Assembly (NCBI GenBank): GCA_030632405.1
Contig: DAOVUU010000022.1
Coordinates: 1-12,645 of the forward strand
Direction of reading: 5' to 3'
From: Desulfobulbaceae bacterium
GTDB lineage: Bacteria > Desulfobacterota > Desulfobulbia > Desulfobulbales > Desulfocapsaceae
DNA: 12,645 nucleotides
A model generated the notes under the pieces. The model did not search any database. It was not told the origin of the DNA and saw nothing but the letters and a program-made list of their open reading frames with translations. Shown piece by piece: positions 1-6,042 of the stretch. Both the position numbers and the translations under genes were made by a program. The first letter of the stretch is position 1. Each line of letters opens with the position of its first letter.

Positions 1-51
1 ACAAACTTCGTATCATCCCATTCGCGATATAGTGCTGGTTTTTATCATTCG

Positions 52-86
52 ATGTTCGGTGTTCGGTGTTGAATGTTCGGTGTTCA
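52..86. repeat. Tandem 7-bp repeat, five units
   Basis: Five consecutive 7-mers fit RTGTTSR: ATGTTCG, GTGTTCG, GTGTTGA, ATGTTCG and GTGTTCA. A degenerate sixth unit may precede them. The block is non-coding and lies beyond the end of the minus-strand operon. It is a simple-sequence intergenic repeat. I see no protein-coding or RNA-gene signal in 1-152 apart from this block and the terminator candidate next to it. Confidence 0.75.
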
Positions 87-111
87 AAAAATGGCATACT
101 CGTGTTATACC
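86..111 (-). terminator. Weak rho-independent terminator for the minus-strand operon
   Basis: Read on the minus strand, GGTATA (111-106) pairs with TATGCC (98-93), including one G-U pair, around a 7-base loop. After one spacer base comes a run of six T (91-86). It lies about 40 bases past the acetyltransferase stop. The stem is short, so the call is tentative. Confidence 0.4.
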
Positions 112-152
112 CGCGCAGGTGGAAGATTAGCGTAGACTTCGATCCTGAGCTC

Positions 153-632
153 CTAACTTTCAGCAAACCTTTCCAGACTTTTCCCCTCCAGACGATACCC
201 AACCCATTCACTCTGCGGTTTTGCACCAATAGATTGATAGAACTGGATTGCCGGTTGGTTCCAGTCAAGTACACTCCACTCAAAGCGGCCGCAATTCATG
301 GAAATGGCAATTTTTGCCAGATATTTCAGTAGAGCCTTACCCGCTCCGGCCCCTCTGTGATTTGGAGAAATATACAGATCTTCAAGGTACAGGCCATGCT
401 TCCCGAGCCATGTTGAGTAATTTAAAAAGTAGACCGCAAAACCGGCAGGTTCATTGTCAATATTACAAATTATACCATTGGTTGTTGATTTCCCGCCAAA
501 CAGAGAATCTCTAATATCTGACACTGTGGCAACTACTTCATTCTCCGCTTTTTCATAGATTGCAAGCTCTGTGACAAATCTCAGAATAAGAGCTGCATCC
601 TCAACTGCGGCTTTACGAATTTGTATTTCCAA
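153..632 (-). CDS. GNAT family N-acetyltransferase
   Basis: This is a small acyl-CoA-dependent N-acetyltransferase, presumably cytoplasmic, with an unknown acceptor. The sequence shows the GNAT fold order: an N-terminal IRKAAVEDAALIL strand-helix, then LYLEDLYISPNHRGAGAGKALL, which holds the RGxGxGK acetyl-CoA pyrophosphate-binding loop, then the C-terminal WNQPAIQFYQSIGA motif. The WL..GLYLEDLYI and WNQPAI..Y patterns resemble the diamine (spermidine/spermine) acetyltransferase-like branch; that is family resemblance and not proof of substrate. The frame is open to 647, but no ATG fits. A GGAG at 645-642 (minus strand) is 7 bases before a TTG at 632-630, giving MEIQIRKAAVED and 159 residues. 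TTG at 647 or GTG at 635 are alternatives. It is the last gene of a three-gene minus-strand operon, starting about 40 bases after the YaiI-like gene. Confidence 0.85.
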   Translation of the reverse strand: MEIQIRKAAVEDAALILRFVTELAIYEKAENEVVATVSDIRDSLFGGKSTTNGIICNIDNEPAGFAVYFLNYSTWLGKHGLYLEDLYISPNHRGAGAGKALLKYLAKIAISMNCGRFEWSVLDWNQPAIQFYQSIGAKPQSEWVGYRLEGKSLERFAES

Positions 633-676
633 CACACCGTACTCCAATTTTTAATAACCACTCATCTACAACGTCA

Positions 677-1144
677 TTATACATTGCTTCTATATCTGGT
701 TAAAAATTTATCAAGCTGGTTGGCAAAAGTTTGTCGATCACCCGGACTGAGTGGTGGTGGACCTCCAGTATCTATCCCGGTGCCTCGCAACGTATCCATA
801 AAATCTCTCATACTGAGACGAGATTTTATGTCCTCATCTGAATACATCGCGCCACGGGGATTAAGGGCATGACCACCCTTTTCTATGACCTCTGCCGCCA
901 GAGGAATATCAGCTGTGATCACAAGATCACCCCTGCTGAGTCTTTTAACTATCTCCTTATCCGCAAGGTCAGGACCAGACGCCACTTGAATAAATTTTAT
1001 AGAATGGGATGGCGGAATACGCACCGGCCTGTTCGCCACGAGAGTCACGTGAACTCCTGTACGTTTAACCGCCTTATACACTATTTCCCTGACCGCCACC
1101 GGACATGCGTCTGCATCTACCCATATCTTTATTTTCTCTGCCAC
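677..1144 (-). CDS. yaiI: YaiI/YqxD family protein (DUF188, UPF0178)
   Basis: This 155-residue protein belongs to the YaiI/YqxD family. Its biochemical role is not established; the family is often described as PIN-like, so a nuclease activity has been suggested. The N-terminal signature VDADACPVAVREIV (acidic D10 and D12) is intact, as are the conserved VANRP segment (36-40), GPDLADKEIV (D58, D62), GDLVITADIPLA (D73, D79) and NPRG (95-98). The length is normal for the family. The start is GTG at 1144-1142, preceded by an AGAGGG ribosome-binding site with a 6-base spacer. It sits 25 bases after the MFS gene and about 45 bases before the likely acetyltransferase start, so the three genes are probably co-transcribed. 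The family call is secure; the function is open. Confidence 0.92.
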   Translation of the reverse strand: MAEKIKIWVDADACPVAVREIVYKAVKRTGVHVTLVANRPVRIPPSHSIKFIQVASGPDLADKEIVKRLSRGDLVITADIPLAAEVIEKGGHALNPRGAMYSDEDIKSRLSMRDFMDTLRGTGIDTGGPPPLSPGDRQTFANQLDKFLTRYRSNV

Positions 1145-1169
1145 CAGCCACCCTCTTTCTGCTTATATT

Positions 1170-2453
1170 TTAGTCCGGCATCTCCTTCTCCTCATCTTTC
1201 ACATACCCTTCGTAATTAACCTGAAAGGTAAAATAAAGTGTCACCAGAATAAAAACTGCCGAAACACCAAAGAGTAGTCTGTAAGCATCTTCCTGCAGGA
1301 AAGAAAGGGAGTCAAGCATCCTGCCAAAAACAAGTGGAAAACCGACCCCAACGGGCAAAGTGAGAATTGGCGCCAGAGCAAAATAAGGGGTTGCATCGGT
1401 CTTGCCGGAAATTTTTTTCACGAACACCGGATACACCATACTTCGTATTGCCCTGACAAAACCAAGCATATAGCTGATCAGGTAAAACATGACATACCCG
1501 GGGAAGAAAGTGAGAAACAGGAGCAGCACGAAAGTAACACATTTTGACAGTACAAACTTCTGCTTCAGCCCCAGCAGGTTCATGGTGCCGAGCAAAATAT
1601 TCACAGTTATGGAACCGGCGTAAATGCAGGCCACAAAGAGACCTGCAGCGATAGCAACGGGCACCTCAAAGAAGCCCGTGGCATAATTGGCGTAGAATGA
1701 CAGTACCGTGATAATGACGTAAAAATCAAGATCGGCAGCCAGAAACATCAGGAATCGGCGATTTCCGATGATCTCAGAAAAGGACTTCCCGGTATGACGT
1801 ATAAACGACAGCCCGTCAGGCTTCGGATCGTCAGGGTCAGCGACCTCCCTGGTAAAAATGAAAAAAAGAGACCCGATAATAAAAACCAGTCCGGTGATGA
1901 TAAATATGCAGGCCGAGGAGTCCAGAGAAAAGGCGTAGTTATCCACAACTTTAAGAATAAAGAAGCTGGAAATGACCTTACCTATATTCTGGGACAGCAA
2001 CATAAATCCCAGAGCTGGAACCGTCTTTGTCTCCGAAAAGATCCGGACCAGATAGTTCAGCCAGATCGGGAAAGTCAACCCCACACAGATTGAGAACAGA
2101 GCGTAGGAAGCAAAGAAAAGGGGCAGAATATTTTCAGAATTACCGATCAAAAGGAGAGTCAGGCCAAAGATAAGAATAGACAGTCCCGATACCAGATGCA
2201 GCAGAAGTACGAGTGGTTTTTTCAGTCTGTGTCTCCTCGAAAAATAGCTCGAAAAAAGAGGAAAAAATGAGATACCGAAAACAAAAAGAGAGGGAACGAT
2301 ACCAATGGCAAAACTGGAGGCACCAAGATGTTTCAAAAACAGCTGGAGAAAGGTCGATTCCAGAACGACAGGAAACCCCAGCCCCCAGAAGAACTCAACA
2401 GCCGATACACCGAATACATTCCTTTTATAATGAGCGTTTTTTTGACTGTCCAT
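1170..2453 (-). CDS. MFS family transporter
   Basis: This is an inner-membrane protein of about 427 residues with some 12 hydrophobic segments, arranged as two six-helix halves around a charged central loop (TREVADPDDPKPDGLSF) of major facilitator type. The first cytoplasmic loop has the basic SRRHRLKK stretch expected between TM2 and TM3. No substrate can be read from the sequence. The frame is open up to a GTG at 2489, but only a poorly spaced AAGG precedes it. The ATG at 2453 gives an N-terminus (MDSQKNAHYKRN) that leads directly into TM1 and is preferred here; the choice is uncertain. It is the first gene of the minus-strand operon and is divergent from the TRAP operon across about 200 bases. 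No gene-level context points to a transported compound. Confidence 0.85.
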   Translation of the reverse strand: MDSQKNAHYKRNVFGVSAVEFFWGLGFPVVLESTFLQLFLKHLGASSFAIGIVPSLFVFGISFFPLFSSYFSRRHRLKKPLVLLLHLVSGLSILIFGLTLLLIGNSENILPLFFASYALFSICVGLTFPIWLNYLVRIFSETKTVPALGFMLLSQNIGKVISSFFILKVVDNYAFSLDSSACIFIITGLVFIIGSLFFIFTREVADPDDPKPDGLSFIRHTGKSFSEIIGNRRFLMFLAADLDFYVIITVLSFYANYATGFFEVPVAIAAGLFVACIYAGSITVNILLGTMNLLGLKQKFVLSKCVTFVLLLFLTFFPGYVMFYLISYMLGFVRAIRSMVYPVFVKKISGKTDATPYFALAPILTLPVGVGFPLVFGRMLDSLSFLQEDAYRLLFGVSAVFILVTLYFTFQVNYEGYVKDEEKEMPD

Positions 2454-2514
2454 AACCGTCTTATTATCGAATATGTTTTCGAAAAGCACGCCTTAGTTGG
2501 ACAGGCTGAAAATA

Positions 2515-2543
2515 TTGACAAAATAATTGGTGCTTTGTAGTAT
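2515..2543 (+). promoter_or_regulatory. Candidate sigma-70 promoter for the TRAP operon
   Basis: A perfect -35 TTGACA (2515-2520) and a -10-like TAGTAT (2538-2543, 4 of 6 matches) are separated by 17 bases. Transcription would start near 2550, giving a leader of about 110 bases that contains the 17-base repeats. Confidence 0.45.
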
Positions 2544-2567
2544 CAGAACATCACAGTGCGTGATACT
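2539..2567. promoter_or_regulatory. Inverted repeat overlapping the -10, possible operator
   Basis: AGTATCA (2539-2545) and TGATACT (2561-2567) are exact reverse complements separated by 15 bases. A nested ATCAC/GTGAT pair (2550-2554/2560-2564) offers an alternative hairpin. The position across the proposed -10 and start site is where a repressor operator would lie. No regulator gene is visible nearby. Confidence 0.35.
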
Positions 2568-2577
2568 CATTTCAAAC

Positions 2578-2628
2578 GTCATTTCCGCGTAAACATCATT
2601 TCCACGCAACCGTCATTTTCGCCTGCGC
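2578..2628. repeat. Three tandem 17-bp repeats in the TRAP leader
   Basis: Units begin at 2578 (GTCATTTCCGCGTAAAC), 2595 (ATCATTTCCACGCAACC) and 2612 (GTCATTTTCGCCTGCGC), with exact 17-base periodicity and shared core RTCATTTYCRC. The third unit is also the left arm of a 26-base palindrome (2612-2637; arms of 11 bases with one G-U, loop CTGC). Such GTCATTYYCGC palindromes resemble dispersed intergenic repeat elements seen in many bacterial genomes. There are no spacers of CRISPR size. Confidence 0.65.
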
Positions 2629-2637
2629 GAGAATGAC
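2612..2637. repeat. Palindromic repeat element (REP-like hairpin)
   Basis: GTCATTTTCGC (2612-2622) pairs with GCGAGAATGAC (2627-2637) around a 4-base loop. It ends only 23 bases before the substrate-binding protein start codon, so in the mRNA it would fold just upstream of the ribosome-binding site. The AAAAATTA that follows is not a terminator T-tract on the plus strand. Confidence 0.6.
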
Positions 2638-2660
2638 AAAAATTACAAAAGGAGTCCATT

Positions 2661-3683
2661 ATGAACGTGAAATCTTTTCTCTATCGACTCACCGCTGCAG
2701 CAGTAACAGTGGGTTTTCTGTCAATAGGCACAGCCCAGAGCGCCGAAGATCGCAGCTATCTGCTGGCAACGGCCAGTACCGGCGGAACCTACTATCCGGT
2801 TGGCGTCGCTATTGCCACCCTGACCAAGGTAAAACTGCAGCCAAAACAAAAAATCAGCATGTCCGCCATCAACTCCGCGGGATCCGGTGAAAACGTCAAG
2901 CTCTTAAGAGACAATGAAGTCCAGTTTGCCATTTTGCAGGGCCTCTACGGTTATTATGCCAGAAACGGTATTGGCCCCATTGAAAAAGACGGCCCCCAGA
3001 AGGATCTGCGTGCGGTGTCCATGCTCTGGCAGAATGTTGAGCATTTCGCCATACGGGCAGACAAGGCAAAAACCGGCACTATTTCCGACATTCAAAATGT
3101 TAAGGGCGGCCGCATGGCTTTTGGCAAGAAGAATTCCGGAACCCTCGGTTCCAACAAATTCCTGCTGAAAAATCTTGGCATGGATGCGGACAAAGATTAT
3201 GAGCTTGTCTATGGCGGCTATGGTCCAAGTATAAATGCCATGCAGAACGGGCAAATTTCCGGATTTGGCATTCCGGGAGGAGCGCCTACCGGTGCAATAA
3301 CCCAGGTTCTTGCTGCAATGGGCGATAAGATCAAGATTCTTGAATTCACTGACGAGCAGGCGAAAAAAGCTGACGGCGGATTTGACCTCTATACCCGTTA
3401 TGTGATCAAGGCAGGTACCTATCCCGGCCAGGAAAAAGATATCAACACCATTGCCCAGCCAAACTTCCTTGCCGTCCGTGCAGATGTGGATGAAGACGCC
3501 GTCTATCAGATCACCAAAACGGTTTACGAGAACCTCCCATTCCTCAACGCCATTCATAAGGCAACCAAAGCCATGGCACTGGAAAAAGCTCTCGCAGGCC
3601 TGCCAATGCCGCTGCACCCTGGAGCCGCAAAGTACTTTAAAGAAGCTGGGCTGACAATCCCGGATCGTCTGATATCTCAATAA
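2661..3683 (+). CDS. TRAP transporter substrate-binding protein, TAXI family
   Basis: This is the periplasmic solute receptor of a tripartite ATP-independent periplasmic (TRAP) uptake system of the TAXI type. It would deliver a ligand, probably an organic acid or similar small anion, to the membrane permease encoded next. Residues 1 to about 28 form a Sec signal peptide (basic start, hydrophobic core, cleavage near AQS-AED). The mature start, LATASTGGTYYPVGVAIATL, is the TAXI family hallmark. Further family features are the conserved AINSAGSGENVKLLRDNEVQFAI region and a GPSINAMQNGQISGF segment late in the chain. The 340-residue length is normal. ATG 2661 is well supported by AAAGGAG six bases upstream. 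The substrate cannot be deduced from sequence; glutamate and other acids are only possibilities known from the wider family. Confidence 0.93.
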   Translation: MNVKSFLYRLTAAAVTVGFLSIGTAQSAEDRSYLLATASTGGTYYPVGVAIATLTKVKLQPKQKISMSAINSAGSGENVKLLRDNEVQFAILQGLYGYYARNGIGPIEKDGPQKDLRAVSMLWQNVEHFAIRADKAKTGTISDIQNVKGGRMAFGKKNSGTLGSNKFLLKNLGMDADKDYELVYGGYGPSINAMQNGQISGFGIPGGAPTGAITQVLAAMGDKIKILEFTDEQAKKADGGFDLYTRYVIKAGTYPGQEKDINTIAQPNFLAVRADVDEDAVYQITKTVYENLPFLNAIHKATKAMALEKALAGLPMPLHPGAAKYFKEAGLTIPDRLISQ

Positions 3684-3695
3684 TCTGACCTTCGA

Positions 3696-3738
3696 TCCAT
3701 CTTCCGTCACTGAACGGAAGATGGACTGCTCTTTTTTT
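3696..3738 (+). terminator. Intercistronic terminator/attenuator hairpin within the TRAP operon
   Basis: TCCATCTTCCGT (3696-3707) pairs perfectly over 12 bp with ACGGAAGATGGA (3714-3725) around a 6-base loop. The T-run (3732-3738, seven T) follows after six bases. It sits 12 bases past the binding-protein stop and before the permease. It can act as a partial terminator or as an RNase barrier, which would keep the binding protein in excess of the permease. Confidence 0.7.
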
Positions 3739-3759
3739 CTCTATCCACAGGAGTATCAC

Positions 3760-5850
3760 TTGAAAACGAACGAGTCTATGCCCGAGGCAAAAATGAAATT
3801 TGACAAAATTTTTCTTTATCTTGGAGTCATGGTCTCCCTGCTGCATATTTATTTTAACCTCTTCAGTGTGTTATCCAATCTCTGGCAGAACTCGCTTCAC
3901 TACTCCAGCTTTGCTATCCTCTGTGCCCTCGTCTACCCGTTTCGCGGAGGCGAACCGTCAGAGCGAACCATTCCTGTCCTTGTCTATGACCTTACTCTCG
4001 GAATAACCGCAGCGGTCTGCGCCATCTACATGATCAGCATGGAAGATGCCATCTACGCTCGAGGCGTGCACCTGAGTACCGCCGAATGGATTGCAGGTAT
4101 CCTGCTCATCCTGACCGCCATCGAATTTACCAGACGTACTACGGGCTGGATCATCCCGGTATTGATAATTCTCAGCCTGACCTATGTGGGCTGGTGGGGG
4201 AGCATGGTCACCGGTGTTTTTAAATTCAGCGGCCTGACCCCGGAAACCATTCTCTTCCGCTCCATCTATGGTGATGACGGTATTTTTGGTAATATCGCCA
4301 GGATATCATCAACATTCGTATTCATGTTTATCCTTTTTGGGGCCTTCCTGTTAAAATCAGGCGCAGGAGATTTTGTCATAAATCTTGCCCGGGCAGTGGC
4401 TGGTCGTTTTGTCGGTGGTCCCGGCCTGGTTGCCGTTTTTGCCTCGGGGTTAACCGGAACCATATCAGGTTCAGCCGTTGCCAATACAGCGTCGACCGGA
4501 GTTATCACCATCCCCCTGATGAAACGTGCCGGCTTCAACCCCAAATTCGCAGCAGGCGTTGAAGCTTCCGCCTCGACCGGCGGACAATTAATGCCCCCCA
4601 TCATGGGTGCGGGAGCATTCGTCATGGCAAGCTACACTCAAATTCCCTACACCACAATTGTGCTCTACAGTGTCCTGCCGGCAGTACTTTATTTCGCCAC
4701 CGTCGCATTTTTTGTCCGGATTGAGGCAAAACGGACAAATATCATGGCAGTGGAGGACGAAAACCTGAAGATATTTGATGTAATAAAAGAAGGTGGATTG
4801 CCGTTTTTACTCCCCATTTCCACGCTGATCGGCTTGTTGATCTATGGTTTTACACCGACCTATGCAGCAGGAATCAGTATTATGGCCGTTATTGTTTCAT
4901 CATGGCTTACTCCCAATAAAATGGGGTTGCAGGGGATCCTCGATGCACTGGCACTGGGGGCCCGCAATATGGTTATGACCGCAATCCTGCTTTGCAGCGT
5001 CGGTCTTGTTGTAAACGTTATCGCCACAGCAGGTATCGGCAATACCTTCTCCCTGATGATAACCACCTGGTCCGGGGATAACATGCTTATCGCCATCCTG
5101 CTCATCGCCCTTGCTTCACTGGTACTTGGTATGGGGCTGCCGGTTACGGCGGCATATATTGTTCTTGGCACCCTGTCGGCACCAGCCTTATATAACCTGA
5201 TAGTAGATACCCATATAGTGGACATACTTGTCAGAGGAGCACTGTCAGAAGAGGTCAAACCCCTCATGATGCTGGCAATTCCAGACAAATTAGAACTCCT
5301 CAACCAGCCGATGCCCATAGAACAGGCCAAAGCACTGCTTGCCTCAATACCTCCCGATCTTGCAGCTACTTTGAGAGACATGGCCCTTGCTCCTGAAACT
5401 GCGACCTTTGCTCTTCTCTCGGCACATCTGATTATTTTCTGGCTCAGCCAGGACAGCAATGTCACACCGCCGGTCTGCCTTGCCGCATTTACAGCCGCAG
5501 CAATTGCCAAGACCCCTCCGATGTCCACAGGTCTTCAATCCTGGAAAGTAGCCAAGGGGTTGTACATTATCCCGCTGCTCTTTGCCTACACCCCCCTGAT
5601 AGGAGGCAGCTGGTACGAAATCCTCTCCATTTTCATTTTCGCCCTGTTCGGTCTCTACGCTTTTACCTGTGCCATGCAGGGGCATATGGAAAACAGTGTC
5701 TCCTGGCCCTTTCGTGCGGTCCTGCTGGTACTCGCCTTTTTTCTGCTCAAACCTACGGTAATCATCGTTCATAGCATCGCTGCGGTCTGTTTTCTGGTGT
5801 TCTTTGTTGTCAATGCCAGAAGATCTCCAAAAGACATCCCTGTGCAGTGA
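3760..5850 (+). CDS. TRAP transporter permease, fused small and large subunits (TAXI-associated)
   Basis: This integral inner-membrane protein of about 696 residues fuses the small (DctQ-like, four helices) and large (DctM-like, about 12 helices) TRAP subunits. It would import the substrate with a cation gradient. Family features are GLTGTISGSAVANTASTGVITIPLMKRAGF (around 4447-4530), the following EASASTGGQLMPPIMGAGAFVMA, the LGMGLPVTAAYIVLGTLSAPAL segment and SQDSNVTPPVCLAAF. The frame is open from ATG 3721, but that codon lies inside the preceding hairpin and has no usable ribosome-binding site. AGGAG (3749-3753) is six bases before TTG 3760, giving MKTNESMPEAKMKFDKIF. ATG 3778 is less likely. 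Between TM segments around residues 480-555 there is a loop (HIVDILVRGALSEEVKPLMM onwards) that seems longer than in compact TAXI permeases. It is co-transcribed with the binding protein. Confidence 0.92.
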   Translation: MKTNESMPEAKMKFDKIFLYLGVMVSLLHIYFNLFSVLSNLWQNSLHYSSFAILCALVYPFRGGEPSERTIPVLVYDLTLGITAAVCAIYMISMEDAIYARGVHLSTAEWIAGILLILTAIEFTRRTTGWIIPVLIILSLTYVGWWGSMVTGVFKFSGLTPETILFRSIYGDDGIFGNIARISSTFVFMFILFGAFLLKSGAGDFVINLARAVAGRFVGGPGLVAVFASGLTGTISGSAVANTASTGVITIPLMKRAGFNPKFAAGVEASASTGGQLMPPIMGAGAFVMASYTQIPYTTIVLYSVLPAVLYFATVAFFVRIEAKRTNIMAVEDENLKIFDVIKEGGLPFLLPISTLIGLLIYGFTPTYAAGISIMAVIVSSWLTPNKMGLQGILDALALGARNMVMTAILLCSVGLVVNVIATAGIGNTFSLMITTWSGDNMLIAILLIALASLVLGMGLPVTAAYIVLGTLSAPALYNLIVDTHIVDILVRGALSEEVKPLMMLAIPDKLELLNQPMPIEQAKALLASIPPDLAATLRDMALAPETATFALLSAHLIIFWLSQDSNVTPPVCLAAFTAAAIAKTPPMSTGLQSWKVAKGLYIIPLLFAYTPLIGGSWYEILSIFIFALFGLYAFTCAMQGHMENSVSWPFRAVLLVLAFFLLKPTVIIVHSIAAVCFLVFFVVNARRSPKDIPVQ

Positions 5851-5869
5851 AACAATGCCCCGCCGCCAA

Positions 5870-5889
5870 CCCGCATCCCAAAATGCGGG
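5870..5889 (+). terminator. Hairpin after the TRAP permease
   Basis: CCCGCAT (5870-5876) pairs with ATGCGGG (5883-5889) around a 6-base loop, 20 bases after the permease stop. The downstream sequence (CTAAAATAGC) lacks a T-run, so it may be a transcript-end stabiliser or a weak terminator and not a classic intrinsic one. Confidence 0.4.
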
Positions 5890-5921
5890 CTAAAATAGCA
5901 CTAAAACCTGCCTCGCCAACT

Positions 5922-5941
5922 TTCACCTTGACAAGGGTGAA
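5922..5941. promoter_or_regulatory. Inverted repeat over the -35, possible operator
   Basis: TTCACC (5922-5927) and GGTGAA (5936-5941) are reverse complements flanking TTGACAAG. The site covers the -35 hexamer of the promoter for the export-type cluster, so a bound protein would control access to it. No regulator is encoded in the window. Confidence 0.35.
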
Positions 5942-5957
5942 TAATTTTCAATATCAT
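5928..5957 (+). promoter_or_regulatory. Candidate sigma-70 promoter of the GAF-HlyD/M50/SecA-like operon
   Basis: A perfect TTGACA (5928-5933) is followed after 18 bases by TATCAT (5952-5957, 5 of 6 matches). The start site would be near 5964, with a leader of about 80 bases before the first gene. This is one of the strongest promoter-like sequences I found in the window. Confidence 0.6.
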
Positions 5958-6042
5958 TACAGCAACGTATAGCATACAACAACGGGCAGTTTGTCATATT
6001 TGCCCCCTAAACAGCACGATCGTAAATATCCCTTAAGCTTTT

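Noticed and set aside
2578..2637. CRISPR array
   Set aside because: Units are directly tandem with 17-base periodicity and no unique spacers; no cas genes are present.
2904..3710. 268-codon open frame on the minus strand
   Set aside because: It lies wholly antisense to the TAXI binding protein, has no recognisable domain and is explained by codon bias of the real gene.
3721..3759. ATG 3721 as the permease start
   Set aside because: It lies in the right arm of the hairpin with GGAAG directly adjacent to it; TTG 3760 has a properly spaced AGGAG.
4860..5528. 222-codon minus-strand open frame inside the TRAP permease
   Set aside because: Antisense shadow; the plus strand encodes continuous conserved membrane segments.
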